Shown here: positions 27,854-38,025 of the stretch, piece by piece
How positions within the stretch are numbered: the first letter of the stretch is position 1
Layout of the letters: each line of letters starts with the position of its first letter
Assembly (NCBI GenBank): GCA_022791575.1
Contig: JAAVZI010000064.1
Coordinates: 1 to 64,000, forward strand
DNA: 64,000 nucleotides
Direction: 5' to 3'
DNA from: Lachnospiraceae bacterium
GTDB taxonomy: Bacteria > Bacillota > Clostridia > Lachnospirales > Lachnospiraceae
Translations under genes and position numbers: made by a program
Notes under the pieces: model-generated
What the model was told of the DNA's origin: nothing
Seen by the model: only the letters and a program-made list of their open reading frames with translations
The model's database searches: none

Positions 27854-28909
27854 GTGAAACAATTTTTTGGTATGAGCAAAAATGGAGATTTGCAGGAAGC
27901 AGTCCACGGTCTTGAAAAACCACAATTAATTATGCTGTTTTCAAATGATAAACAATTCGAAGCCCATGTTAGGAAACTGGAGGAGCTTTACCCTCGGGTG
28001 CCTAGTATTGGGTGTATAGGAATGAGTTATGATACCAGTGTGGTAGAACATGGTGTAGGTGTTGTTGCATTTTATGATGGAGTCAGCGCAGTTGCCAATG
28101 TGCTGGAGCAGGTATCAGTTATGCCGGTCAAGTATATTGAGCGCTTGGAACAGGACATGGAGACGGTTAAAGCTGCTCAGGAGGATACGATCTGTATTGA
28201 TTTTTGTACAGGAAATGATGCCTGTGTGCTGACAACAATCTTTAGTGCGCTTAAGAAGCGGAATCTATCCTTGGTAGGCGGGACCGGAGATGCAGGTAAA
28301 GTATCTGCCAATGGAAAAATTTATGAAGATGCTGTTGTTTATACGTTGGTGAAGAATCATAACGGCAGAGTGAAGGCATATAAGGAAAATATTTATCATA
28401 AAATGAAAGATTATCGTTTTATCGCGTCCAGAACGGATAAAGCCAGATACATACTCGGAGAACTAAATGGAAGATCTGCCAAGCAGACATACCAGAATAT
28501 TTTACATGTAACAGAAGAGGAAATCCTGACACAGACATTTAAAAATCCTTTTGGGAAAATTAATGGGAATGATCTTTGCATTATTTCTATTAAAGCAGTT
28601 GAGGGCAATGCGCTGACCTGTTTTAGGCAGGTGAATGATTCCGATGTGCTTAGTCTGCTGGAGCTGGGAGATTATAGGGCAATTGTAAAAGATACCATTC
28701 AGAGAATCAAAAATGATTTTCCAAGACCGTCAGCAGTCTTTTCTGTGAACTGCCTATTTCGCTATTTATTATTTAATGATAATCAGTATATGCAGGAATA
28801 TCTGCAGGAGATGGATACTTTAGGCCATCATGCAGGATTAGTAGGGTATGGGGAGCACTATAATAACCAATTTGTCAACCAGTCCATGACCTGTGTGGCA
28901 TTTGAGTAA
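27854..28909 (+). CDS. FIST-domain sensory protein
   Basis: 351 residues from the GTG at 27854, which has an AAAGAGGG site upstream and follows the promoter properly. It matches the FIST_N plus FIST_C layout: 'LSLVGGTGDAG' in the N-terminal part and the terminal 'LVGYGEHYNNQFVNQSMTCVAFE'-type end. FIST domains are predicted small-ligand sensors, often for amino acids, upstream of signalling proteins. No membrane segment. It is followed 12 bases later by a soluble chemoreceptor, so it probably feeds that protein. Confidence 0.82.
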   Translation: MKQFFGMSKNGDLQEAVHGLEKPQLIMLFSNDKQFEAHVRKLEELYPRVPSIGCIGMSYDTSVVEHGVGVVAFYDGVSAVANVLEQVSVMPVKYIERLEQDMETVKAAQEDTICIDFCTGNDACVLTTIFSALKKRNLSLVGGTGDAGKVSANGKIYEDAVVYTLVKNHNGRVKAYKENIYHKMKDYRFIASRTDKARYILGELNGRSAKQTYQNILHVTEEEILTQTFKNPFGKINGNDLCIISIKAVEGNALTCFRQVNDSDVLSLLELGDYRAIVKDTIQRIKNDFPRPSAVFSVNCLFRYLLFNDNQYMQEYLQEMDTLGHHAGLVGYGEHYNNQFVNQSMTCVAFE

Positions 28910-28921
28910 AGGGAGGATACT

Positions 28922-29851
28922 ATGTTGAAGAGAAATCAGGGAGCGAAAGGAAAAGCCCAGAATAAAAGAAGCCTCTATCCGGTATTGTATGTGATGAATA
29001 CGTTAAAGGGATATCATGGTGATCTTGTGCAAAAAGAGGTGGATTCTTTAAAAGAACTGAGCATGGTAAATTCGTCCTTTAGCCGTGTACTTGCAGAGAA
29101 TGATCATTTGCAGGAGAAGCTGCAGAATTTCGAGCAGAATTTTTCAAGTATCAGTGAAGTATCCGGTCAGTTTGCTGAGGTAAAAGAAGAGATTGCCGGA
29201 TCGGTTGTCAAGGCACAGGATGAGGTAGAGGAACTAATGAACAGTTCCAAACAGGTAGAAACTCATTTTGATGAAATAGAACATATGTTTGATGATTTCC
29301 GGATGTCTGTCGGACAGATTAAAAAATGTATGAAAAGGATAACATCGATTGCGGACCAAACCAATATTCTGGCTTTAAATGCGTCAATTGAAGCCTCCAG
29401 AGCAGGTGAATTCGGCAAGGGATTCTCCGTTGTAGCAGTAGAAGTGAAGAGTCTGGCAGATGAGATTAAAGAGCTGGTAGCAGAGGTCGATGCCAGTGTT
29501 ATAGATATGCAGGAAGGTACGGACAGGCTGACCGCTAGTATTAATGTTTCCCAGCAGGCTCTTGGGGAAAGCATTAGTAAAGTGAATGATACCTATCAGA
29601 CCTTTGATGATATTACACAGGCTGCCGATGGCGCTGTAACGGTTCAATCAGAGATTTCAAGAGTGATTGAGGATTCGAGGTCGGCAATGCAGGTGTTGTG
29701 CCAGTTTTTTGAGGAGACGAAAAAGCAGTACCAGGAAGTAGTCAGACATATTGACTGTGCAAGCAGTCTGGGAACGACCAAGAGTGCGATGTTTGAAGAT
29801 ATTGATAATCTGATGGCGCAGGTGCCGCCGATTATCAATGAGATTGAATAG
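28922..29851 (+). CDS. Soluble methyl-accepting chemotaxis-type signalling protein
   Basis: 309 residues without a membrane segment or ligand domain. Coiled-coil arms surround the chemoreceptor hairpin tip, with the near-invariant [20 protein letters not shown] and '[15 protein letters not shown]'. It should contact CheA/CheW or act as a scaffold. It forms an operon with the FIST gene, which likely supplies the input domain in trans. GGGAGG precedes the ATG; a terminator follows. Confidence 0.87.
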   Translation: MLKRNQGAKGKAQNKRSLYPVLYVMNTLKGYHGDLVQKEVDSLKELSMVNSSFSRVLAENDHLQEKLQNFEQNFSSISEVSGQFAEVKEEIAGSVVKAQDEVEELMNSSKQVETHFDEIEHMFDDFRMSVGQIKKCMKRITSIADQTNILALNASIEASRAGEFGKGFSVVAVEVKSLADEIKELVAEVDASVIDMQEGTDRLTASINVSQQALGESISKVNDTYQTFDDITQAADGAVTVQSEISRVIEDSRSAMQVLCQFFEETKKQYQEVVRHIDCASSLGTTKSAMFEDIDNLMAQVPPIINEIE

Positions 29852-29860
29852 TTGGCGCTA

Positions 29861-29901
29861 AGCCGCAAAGCCTGTAAACACTAGGGCTTGGCGGCTTTTT
29901 C
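29861..29901 (+). terminator. Intrinsic terminator of the FIST-MCP operon
   Basis: AGCCGC/GCGGCT with an inner AAGCC/GGGCTT stem, followed by five T. Confidence 0.85.
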
Positions 29902-29931
29902 TCTTTCTCATTGCATTAAGATTGCATTTTT

Positions 29932-30240
29932 CTATTCAACTTCTCTGTGATAGATTGTGGTGTGCAGATTACTGTTCGGGTACAAATGCCCGTATGTTCC
30001 TAAAGTGGTCTGTATCTTCTCATGCCCTAAACGCTCTTTAATCAAAAGCAGGTTTTCTCCCATGCTGATTAAAAGGGTAGCGTGGGAATGTCTTAACGCA
30101 TGGATTTTGATACGGTGTACGCCTGCAAGTCCGGCAAGTTTCTCTAAGGCTCCCAATTTCTCTTGCAAACTTCATGGCCTGTACTTTGTATTCGCGCTCG
30201 TATTTAAAAAGATATAGCCGGATTTTCGGGAGGGAGTGCG
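29932..30240 (-). pseudogene. C-terminal remnant of a tyrosine integrase
   Basis: The 78 codons at 29932-30168 encode the end of a phage or ICE integrase, with the R-H-x-x-H and Tyr boxes visible ('HALRHSHATLL', 'IKERLGHEKIQTTL', 'TYGHLYPN'). The upstream portion ('REYKVQAMKFAREIG') continues in another frame, and no N-terminal half exists. It marks a past insertion near 30 kb. Confidence 0.75.
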
Positions 30241-30327
30241 GGCGCAGTTGGAACGCATGAGAGAACTTTGATTTGTTCTGATGGTAGCATATCAGAACGT
30301 ACAAAATTAATTTTGTAAAGTTGCCAG

Positions 30328-30798
30328 AACAAAGGTATCTATATTGTAATAGCTACTGCTCGGTATTGGATAGGGGCAGAACGCTATATAGAAGAAATTC
30401 AGCCAGATTATGAAATTACAACAGACGGAACACTGGTCCATCAGCATGGGGAACAAATTTATAGCTGTAATCTTGAAATAGAAGATACGAACCAAATTAT
30501 ACAAGATATACTTGCACGAAATGATAAGACAGAAATTACTGTGGCAGCAGGACGTCAGGTGTTTTGGAATAGTAAGCACATATTCGAATCTGAAAAATTG
30601 TATAAGGCAATTTATTGTGATTATAAGAAACCACTATTTTGTCAAGCGAACAAAATTGTGGCAGAACTTCCCAATTATGAAACAGCATTAGAAATTGCTA
30701 TTTCAGATGTTAAAGATATTGCAGATAGCGTTACATTATCGAATGACGAGGATGGAGTAGCTGAGTGGCTTGTGAAAAATGTATTAATAAGTATGTAA
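30328..30798 (+). pseudogene. Truncated Cof-type HAD phosphatase
   Basis: 157 codons open from the middle of a HAD hydrolase. 'KGIYIVIATARY' matches the second HAD motif, 'DYEITTDGTLV' follows, and the end 'DIADSVTLSNDEDGVAEWL' is the typical Cof C-terminus. The N-terminal DxD motif and the central GDxxND motif are missing. Only a short internal GTG-start part would be translatable. Decayed. Confidence 0.65.
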
Positions 30799-32019
30799 CA
30801 ATAAATCGATTTTTCGTGATGATTACTTTGAAATGGTGCTAGCACCATGTAACAAGGAAATTAAGGAGAAAATATGTGTTGGATTTCTTACGCATTAGCG
30901 TCTTAGAATACTTTATTTTACAAGACATTGGGGGCATGGGTATGATGTGGAGGATATTTTATACCTTTGTTCTCAAAAATGACTCTTATTGCATAACATT
31001 TCAAAAATGGGTTGCTAAATTGCTGGGTTTTGCTAAAATAAATGCGTGGCAACGTTTTTGCTTTATTCACAGAACAAATGACTTCAAAAACATAGTAAAA
31101 CTTACTGATTTTCAGATTTGAGAACTGAATAATAGAAAATCAGTAAAATAAATTGTGTAATTGAGTTAAAAATACGTTTTAACAATGATATTTAATTAAA
31201 ATGATTTAACAAATAATGTCAATTTGACAAAAGGTTGTTTTAGCAATAAGAAATGTGGGGCATGGCGATTGCTATGCTCCACGTATATGTGAATATTCAC
31301 CCTGAAGTGGATATAGAAATTATCATTCCACACAGAGATAATATAGAACAATTACTGAAACGATTATAGGTGTGGAAAGTTTCAATAATTGGGCGAAATG
31401 AGACAAATGTGTTCAATAGAAATATGAAGAAGGTATGTATTTTTTGATTGACAGAGAGGTTATTAGATGTCCTTTTCATGATAGGAAGGATAGATAATAG
31501 CATTGAAGTATCAGAATGACATAATATGTGTTCCTTTTCAAAAAGAATACTGGAATGAATATATAAAAATATATAATGAATGTTTTTATAAAATAAGAAT
31601 AGCGTTAGAAGTTTAACCAATAAATTTTTATTATATATTCTCAAATCAAAGATAAAATAAATGAGATCTCCTATATTTGCAAAATGGAGATTGTAAATAT
31701 AGTTGTATGGGATATACACAATTATAAAAAGAACAGCAAAAGCCTGCGGCCATTGTAGGGTGCATAACAGCAGATAGAAGTTACAAATGGTTAGCAGTAT
31801 AACATATAAGGATTTATCAGGTGTTAATTAGTTTGTTTTATAGGAAAGCGCAAAATAAATAATTAACAAAAATTAGAATATTAATTTAGTTGATTTTTGC
31901 AGAATTTTCTTTATAATAGAAAGCAATCAAGTACAAAAGCGTGAAAGAAAGATTTAGGAGAACAAACGTTTGGTTCTCTATAATACAGACTCCAATTATA
32001 AACAAAAGGTGTGAAAACA
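30799..32019. other. AT-rich stretch without convincing genes
   Basis: About 1.2 kb, poor in G+C. An AAGGAG-ATG at 30863-30876 opens only ten codons (MCWISYALAS, then stop), and neighbouring frames look like debris. The last 130 bases hold the promoter of the LytTR regulator. Probably decayed accessory DNA. Confidence 0.5.
31890..31917 (+). promoter_or_regulatory. Promoter of the LytTR regulator gene
   Basis: TTGATT at 31890-31895 and TATAAT at 31912-31917, spacer 16. About 100 bases upstream of the start codon. Confidence 0.6.
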
Positions 32020-32760
32020 ATGTACTTAATAGCTTTATGCGACGATGAAGCGGCCGAACTTGATCAGATTGAACAACTATTAGGCCAATACCAGCAGACG
32101 GCGGCCCCCGGCCTTCTGGAATATGAGCTTCGCCGTTTCAGCAGTGCGGAAGAGCTCTTAGAGCAAATAGAAACAAAAGACTATACCCCCGATCTTTTAC
32201 TGCTTGATATCTTTTTATCAGGCAAAACTGGAATTGAAGCGGCAGAGAGAATACGAAGAAGCGGCGGCTGCATGCCGATCGTTTTTCTTACGATGTCCAA
32301 AGAACATGCCCTAAGCGCCTACGAAGTCGACGCCATCCAATATCTCGTAAAACCATTAGAGAAAAAACGGTTCTTCCACGCCATGGACACTGCGTTTGAA
32401 CAGCTTCAGAAAATTGAGAAAAACCAGATATTGCTTCGCATGTCCGGCGGAATCCGCAGACTTCGTTCTGACGAAATCATATACTGCGAATCACAGAAAA
32501 ATTACCAAATGATCTACCTAAAAAACGAAGCATGCCGAATCCGTCTGACTGCGGGAGAACTCTGGGAAATGTTAAGAAAATCTCCTCAGTTCGGCAGATG
32601 CGGCCGCTCCTTTATTCTCAATATGAACCATATTTTATCCATAGAACGCAGCGAAATCTGTATGGACAACGGTCAAACCATTTATATTCCCAGAAATAAG
32701 GCCGCAGAATTCAAACAAATCTATTTCGCGTACTATTTCAAAGAAATGGACAGCAGTTAA
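32020..32760 (+). CDS. LytTR-family response regulator
   Basis: 246 residues. The receiver domain (about 1-120) has the acidic pair DD at 8-9, the phosphoacceptor Asp in LLLLDIFLSG, and the conserved Lys in YLVKPLE. The LytTR DNA-binding domain follows (about 140-240; 'IIYCESQKNYQMIYL', 'FGRCGRSFILNMNHI'). The ATG at 32020 was preferred to the GTG at 32011 because AAAGGTG is spaced for it. No histidine kinase of the LytS/AgrC type adjoins it, so its partner lies elsewhere. Confidence 0.88.
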   Translation: MYLIALCDDEAAELDQIEQLLGQYQQTAAPGLLEYELRRFSSAEELLEQIETKDYTPDLLLLDIFLSGKTGIEAAERIRRSGGCMPIVFLTMSKEHALSAYEVDAIQYLVKPLEKKRFFHAMDTAFEQLQKIEKNQILLRMSGGIRRLRSDEIIYCESQKNYQMIYLKNEACRIRLTAGELWEMLRKSPQFGRCGRSFILNMNHILSIERSEICMDNGQTIYIPRNKAAEFKQIYFAYYFKEMDSS

Positions 32761-32831
32761 AATATTAATAGGTCAAATTTATATTCCTATAAGCGAAATA
32801 TTTTGTTCCATTTTATAGGTCAGTTCATATT

Positions 32832-33575
32832 TTATTTTCGCAAAATCTCCTGCACCGTTTTCAGCAGATTTTCCTGGTCAGCCGGTTTTAAAATATACCC
32901 GGCCGGTTTGGACTGCAGAATCGAAAACACAGCTTTGCGGTCAGAAACGCTAGTCAGAAACACAACCGGAATATACTTCAGATCCTCATCTCCCAGCATA
33001 GTTTCAAACACCTCTTTGCCGTTCATTTCCGGCATCTCATAATCCAACAGAACCAAATCCGGCTCTTCCTGAGGAAGCAAATGCAGAGCCTGCTTCCCAG
33101 AGGTGGCAAGCACGACTTCATATTGACTATCCAGCATTTTTTTCAGATTGCGCAGCATAATCGGTGTATCATCAACAATTAAAATCTTTTTCTTACCCGG
33201 CTTACTTCTGGCCGGCCTGCTCTTTTGCAGAAACTGGCGGCACTTACTCTGCAGGGTGGTTTTATTAATAGGCGGCGTTAATTTCTCAAACTGCTCCTTT
33301 TCCAGCAGCTCCTTAAATCCCTGCGTATTCTTACTGCTAAGAATCAGTAGCACCGGGATTTTTGCATGCTTCTCCTGAAACCAGTCCAGAATCGGCTGAT
33401 CGCTGATTTCATTTGCCTGCGAAAGGATCGCCAGATCCGGCTTAAGAATCCCAGTCATAGCCTGAATATTATCCAACTGCCTAGTACACAGCTGCGTCTG
33501 ATATTCCCCAGATAAATAATCCGACAAATTTTTTTCCGTACTGCTCAATTCGCCAATAATTAATACCTTTTTCAT
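32832..33575 (-). CDS. Response regulator with a degenerate and an intact receiver domain
   Basis: 247 residues. The N-terminal half folds like a receiver but lacks the Asp ('PDLAILSQANEI' where the phosphosite should be). The C-terminal half is a complete receiver: ILIVDDTP, phospho-Asp in LVLLDYEMPEMNG, FLTS, and YILKPA. No output domain. It may be a phosphate sink or relay partner for the hybrid kinase whose gene lies just upstream on the same strand. The start was set at 33575, where the GGAGGT spacing fits. Confidence 0.82.
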   Translation of the reverse strand: MKKVLIIGELSSTEKNLSDYLSGEYQTQLCTRQLDNIQAMTGILKPDLAILSQANEISDQPILDWFQEKHAKIPVLLILSSKNTQGFKELLEKEQFEKLTPPINKTTLQSKCRQFLQKSRPARSKPGKKKILIVDDTPIMLRNLKKMLDSQYEVVLATSGKQALHLLPQEEPDLVLLDYEMPEMNGKEVFETMLGDEDLKYIPVVFLTSVSDRKAVFSILQSKPAGYILKPADQENLLKTVQEILRK

Positions 33576-33722
33576 TTTCATTACCTCCATATTCCGTTCG
33601 CAAGTGAACGATTAATTTGAAAAAACCACTCCTGCCGCAGATGAAAAGAGCAGTGCATGAAGCGTTTCCTCCAGCGGTTGTATCGCTAACCGCCGCTCAT
33701 ACCAGCATATCAACCAGCCATA

Positions 33723-36461
33723 TCATAATTCCTCAATTGCCCGTTCCAGGCGTTCAATCGCCTGCGCAGTCCCGCCGGCGTCTAAATTGGTGACAGACAG
33801 ACGAAGCTCTTCCAATATAGGAACCAAGCATTCTGGAAAATGAAAGGTCTCAAAATGCTCCATAATTCCATCCGCCGTATCCAAATCCAGATTCTGCATA
33901 GCCTGTTCCAGCATAGGAAAATATTCCCGAATCAGCTGCAGATCCGCTTTAGGCCGCTCCAAACCAGCTTCCTGCGGTTCCTCGGCAAGAACAGCAAGCC
34001 TTAGCTTCATCTGCTGCCATTCCTCCAGAAAATAAGGCGTTACCGACAGTAGAACATCAGTTCGCTCATCCCTTGCCGCATATTCCAGCAATTTAGCTAC
34101 ACCCGAAAGAGCAGTGGCGCCAATCATAGCCGCCGAGCTTTTCATAGAATGCACCTTTACCCGGAACTGTCTAAGAGCCTCCGCGTGTTCACTAGAACAG
34201 GTTTCTGCCTCCGTTACAGAAAAATCTTCTGTCTGATTCTGCCTGTTATTTTGCACAAACTTCTGCCGATCATTTAGTGAATCATTCTGCAAGTCATTAT
34301 GTAAATCATTCTGCCAATCATTTTGTAACTCGCTTTGTAAATCATTTTGCAAATAATTCTGCGTCTGCATTTTCCCTAAAAATTCGTCTGCCGAATCCGC
34401 TACCATGCCCAGAAATTGCAGCAGCTGCGCACAATCCCCCTCCATCGTCCGATAAAAATCGCGGATTGTCTCTAACAAAAATTCCGTATCTTTCATATGC
34501 AGCTGCGCATAGTCCCAGTCAATCCCATCAATTGGCGGCAAATCCTCTGCCTTCCATTCCGTTCCATCAGCCTCAATCCCATGCGGGTCTGTGCCGGAAC
34601 CATTTTCACCGCTATCCCCCTCACAGGCCACAAGCTTCTCCTCCGGCAGATACTCCAGCAGCAGACGTTCCAGCTTCTCCGGCTGAATCGGCTTAGAAAG
34701 AAAACTATGAAATCCCTCGCTCAAATACATTTCCCGCGCCCCCGAAACCGCATTGGCCGTCAGTGCGATCACCGGCACCGTACAGCAGAGTGAATCCCTA
34801 TCCGCCTGCAGGCGGTGCAGCGTCTCAATACCGTCCAGATCCGGCATCATATGATCCAGAAAAATCAAATCATACCGCTTCGCCTTCGCCATGGAAAGAC
34901 ACTCCAGCCCGCCGCCTGCCTCATCCACCTGCACTTTCGTCGCTTTCAGCAGATTGCGAAAGACTCGGCGGTTCATGGCATTATCATCCACAACCAAAAG
35001 CTGTGCATCCGGCGCAGTCAGCAAAGCATGATAAGCATAATCCTTCGCCTGCCGGCGGATACGCGCTTCCAGATCGCCGATCGGCTCCGCATGGACAATC
35101 CCCTGTTCCAGAGTAAAATAAAAATCCGATCCTTGCCCATAGACGCTCTCCACCTGCAGACTGCTTCCCATCAGCTCCAGCAGCTGAGTCGTAATGCTCA
35201 TGCCAAGCCCAGTGCCCTCAATCCCGCGGTTTCTCTGCTCCTCAATCCGTTCAAATTCCGCGAACAGCTTCGATAAATCCTCTTCCTTAATGCCGATCCC
35301 CGTATCCCGCACATGAAAAGTCAGAGCAATCCGTTCTGGTTCCGAGTTGGGACAGCCCTCAATCGACAGCGTGACACTGCCGGTTTCCGTATATTTCACA
35401 GCATTATTCATAAGATTAACCAACACCTGCCGCAGCCGCACATCATCGCCCCAAAGCCGTGACGGCAGCTCCTCCCCGACCAACAGATGAACCGCAAGCC
35501 CCTTATTTTCCGCCTTCATAGAAATCATATTCATAATATCATGAAGCAGGCTGCTAAAATCATATTCCTCCGCCAGAATCTCCAATTTGCCGGATTCAAT
35601 CTTAGAAAGATCCAAAATATCATTAATCAGCGCCAGCAGATTCTGCCCGGCATTCTGAATATCCAGCGCATACTCCTTAATCTGCGGCTGAGTCGTTTCC
35701 CGCAGAATCATAGCGTCCATACCCAGTACCGCATTGATCGGCGTACGGATTTCATGTGACATATTGGCCAGAAAACGCCCTTTTGCCACACTCGCCGCCA
35801 GTGCCTGCTGCTTCTGGCGTTCCATCAGAATCCATTCATGCACCGTATTCACAACAGCAAGCAGCAGAAAAATCAGCCCAAACGGCAGCAGCGCATTTTC
35901 CCGCAGCCTGCGCTGCAGCAGAAAAAAAGGCACAAGCTTGGTCAGGCTGATCAGCCCAATCGCACACAACCCCACAGCCGCCGGAACATAGTCCCGCAGC
36001 CGCCCCTTTACCAGATCCGCCAGCATCGTTCCCGTCATCACAATTAAAAACAGGCTGAACAAAAGCAGGATCAAAAAAATGCTTTTCTCAAATGGTCGGA
36101 TTCCCAGAAAATGCAGCGCCGAAAAAACCACGCATTCCAGCAGCACAGCCAGCGTCATCCCTTGATACAGCCGCTGAAACCGTTTCTTCTGAAGCAGATT
36201 CAGATACAAAAAAAACGGAACCGGCAAAAGCAGCGTTGCGTAACAGGCAATATAATCCTCAGCCGCCGCATTAGTCAGCTCCTGCCAGAGCTCAGAATTG
36301 GAAATGTTCCAGACCGCCGCCAGCATCGTTCCCCAGCCAAGATATTCAAGAGAAATCTGCCGGTGGTAAAACAGGCGCAGCGCAGCGCCGCCAAAGATAC
36401 AGATCACGCTGAGCAGCAGAGTAGTAAATGCGATTAATAAGTCGATGTTATTTCCGGTCAT
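33723..36461 (-). CDS. Membrane hybrid histidine kinase with receiver and HPt domains
   Basis: 912 residues. Seven or so membrane helices span residues 1-215. HisKA follows with His236 in NMSHEIRTPINAV, then HATPase with NLMNNAVKY, DTGIGI and GTGLGMSI. The receiver (about 485-600) has Asp in IFLDHMMPDLDG, and the HPt domain has its His near 769 in VHSMKSSAAM. Inside the HPt (about 697-737) lies a run of five-residue-like units (LQNDL, QSELQND, WQNDLHND). It should run a full phosphorelay, probably ending on the regulator at 32832 or another one. Confidence 0.9.
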   Translation of the reverse strand: MTGNNIDLLIAFTTLLLSVICIFGGAALRLFYHRQISLEYLGWGTMLAAVWNISNSELWQELTNAAAEDYIACYATLLLPVPFFLYLNLLQKKRFQRLYQGMTLAVLLECVVFSALHFLGIRPFEKSIFLILLLFSLFLIVMTGTMLADLVKGRLRDYVPAAVGLCAIGLISLTKLVPFFLLQRRLRENALLPFGLIFLLLAVVNTVHEWILMERQKQQALAASVAKGRFLANMSHEIRTPINAVLGMDAMILRETTQPQIKEYALDIQNAGQNLLALINDILDLSKIESGKLEILAEEYDFSSLLHDIMNMISMKAENKGLAVHLLVGEELPSRLWGDDVRLRQVLVNLMNNAVKYTETGSVTLSIEGCPNSEPERIALTFHVRDTGIGIKEEDLSKLFAEFERIEEQRNRGIEGTGLGMSITTQLLELMGSSLQVESVYGQGSDFYFTLEQGIVHAEPIGDLEARIRRQAKDYAYHALLTAPDAQLLVVDDNAMNRRVFRNLLKATKVQVDEAGGGLECLSMAKAKRYDLIFLDHMMPDLDGIETLHRLQADRDSLCCTVPVIALTANAVSGAREMYLSEGFHSFLSKPIQPEKLERLLLEYLPEEKLVACEGDSGENGSGTDPHGIEADGTEWKAEDLPPIDGIDWDYAQLHMKDTEFLLETIRDFYRTMEGDCAQLLQFLGMVADSADEFLGKMQTQNYLQNDLQSELQNDWQNDLHNDLQNDSLNDRQKFVQNNRQNQTEDFSVTEAETCSSEHAEALRQFRVKVHSMKSSAAMIGATALSGVAKLLEYAARDERTDVLLSVTPYFLEEWQQMKLRLAVLAEEPQEAGLERPKADLQLIREYFPMLEQAMQNLDLDTADGIMEHFETFHFPECLVPILEELRLSVTNLDAGGTAQAIERLERAIEEL

Positions 36462-36882
36462 GAGTGGGTCCTTTCTCGTAAATAAGTGGTTGCGAAAGTC
36501 GTATTCAGGTTGACGGGTTTGAACAATTTTTGCATTATGTAAATAAGACAGATAATCGCAAAAATTCGATTATGTACGTCAAGTTTTGTATCTATTGCAG
36601 ATTGCATAAGAGGCATTATTATTTATAATTATAGCATGATTTGATGAGGAATGTAGCTTGGGAGGGCTTCTTTTTGTCCCTGAAAACAGCCAAAATATCC
36701 CAGATATTAGGCTTAAGGTTTCAAAAGGCCATGTACGATCAATCAATACACTGTCAGAGTTTGGGCAATCGATACAAATAACATGGAAGTTTCCATATCA
36801 AAAACATAGGAACGACCTATTATACGAAAAATTGCACAAAAAAGGCGGCTCCTTGCTTTCTAGCAGGAACCGCCTGGAATCT
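36462..36882. repeat. Gap with copies of the interspersed repeat
   Basis: 36485-36612 begins GTGGTTGCGAAAGTCGTATTCAG and carries GGGTTTGAACAA, matching the arm of the repeat family, and ends near GATTGCATAAGAGG. 36753-36782 repeats CAGAGTTTGGGCAA plus GATACAAA. A hairpin GGCGGTTCC/GGAACCGCC near 36842-36874 may end the acyltransferase-like gene. No gene was seen. Confidence 0.5.
36842..36876 (-). terminator. Terminator of the acyltransferase-like gene
   Basis: AGGCGGCTCC...GGAACCGCCT around a TTGCTTTCTAGCA loop. On the minus strand it is followed by TTTTTTGTGC. Confidence 0.65.
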
Positions 36883-38025
36883 CTAATATCCGTGAGCCAT
36901 TCGTTTCTTCTTTACAAATCCATCATAAAAATAATTATATCCCCTTACCAGAAGTTCGGTAACGATCATAGACAGCAGCGCAAGAAGCCAGCATTGATAA
37001 CTTTCAAAGCCCTCATAACCATGAAAGCCATAGGCAATAAAATACACAAGGATATGCATAGCATAATACTTCGATATATGCCTGCTGTAATAGAGAAGCT
37101 GCCTTGCAAAAGGATTCTTCGGCTCGCCTGGTTCGTTCTTCGCCTGGCCGCCCCGTTCAACAAAGAAAATAATCGCCGCAAACAGTAAAATGTGTGCCAG
37201 GCTTGCCACCATGTGCCAAAGATTCGGTTTGGGATACGCTTCACACATCATAGACCACATGCCTGCCTGATCCGAACCATAATTCACAAATACCAATGCC
37301 CACCATACAAAGATAACCGCAATACAAAGAATACTCAACAGCTTATAAAATTTCACTTTATCCTTAACATGCCGCAGGATCTGGCCAAAAGCAACCCCTA
37401 GCAGCGCATAAGGCAGAAAATACAGCGGCGTAAACGAAACAAACTCAGCATCCCCAATCAGAAGTTTCAGGATATATCCAAGTACCGGCACATTGACGGG
37501 CCTGTCAAAAAGAAACGGTGCAGCTATGCCCAGCGCCGCTCCAATCACAGCATACCATAAGGCTTTCAAATGCAGGCGCTTAAGCAAAGCCAGCACAAGA
37601 TAAATGATTCCGGTAATAAAAAAGATATTGGTATATTGTATGTACATCTTTACTACAAACTTAAAATTCTCCAACATGCTTTCTGACAATTTTCCAGAAA
37701 CAAAAGGATAGGGCAGCAGCAGTGCGGCAACATAGGCCAGGTTATTCAAATACTGATAAATAATCATGCGGACGCCGCTCCTGATAAAATGCGCCGGCGC
37801 AGCATTACGGCTATAAACCGTTCCAAATCCCATAACAAAAATAAAAATCGCCGCACCGGACATCGTTGCAAACATATAAATCCACTGCATAAGCGAATCC
37901 TCTGGGGACATCGTTGCCTGAAACGCATGAATCAGGTAAATAAACAACATAAAAATACCTTTCAAATAATCATACTCCCGCTGACGCCCGGTATTGATCT
38001 CATCGCGGGAAAAAACTCGATCCAT
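36883..38025 (-). CDS. Acyltransferase-3-like integral membrane protein
   Basis: 380 residues with about ten hydrophobic segments. The beginning 'REYDYLKGIFMLFIYLIHAF' follows the R..x.D..KG...I..H plan of acyltransferase family 3, which transfers acyl groups to cell-surface glycans. The His is in the expected place. I took ATG 38025, which has AGAGAGG at a proper distance, rather than 38049. It stands alone on the minus strand. The acceptor is unknown and a related family (OpgC-like) is possible. Confidence 0.65.
   Translation of the reverse strand: MDRVFSRDEINTGRQREYDYLKGIFMLFIYLIHAFQATMSPEDSLMQWIYMFATMSGAAIFIFVMGFGTVYSRNAAPAHFIRSGVRMIIYQYLNNLAYVAALLLPYPFVSGKLSESMLENFKFVVKMYIQYTNIFFITGIIYLVLALLKRLHLKALWYAVIGAALGIAAPFLFDRPVNVPVLGYILKLLIGDAEFVSFTPLYFLPYALLGVAFGQILRHVKDKVKFYKLLSILCIAVIFVWWALVFVNYGSDQAGMWSMMCEAYPKPNLWHMVASLAHILLFAAIIFFVERGGQAKNEPGEPKNPFARQLLYYSRHISKYYAMHILVYFIAYGFHGYEGFESYQCWLLALLSMIVTELLVRGYNYFYDGFVKKKRMAHGY

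Noticed and set aside
30876-31121. 81-codon frame after an AAGGAG
   Set aside because: The AAGGAG belongs to an ATG in another frame that stops after ten codons; the product matches nothing.
34277-36437. Several plus-strand frames opposite the hybrid kinase
   Set aside because: The kinase explains the strand; the frames are Pro/Arg/His-rich antisense artefacts.
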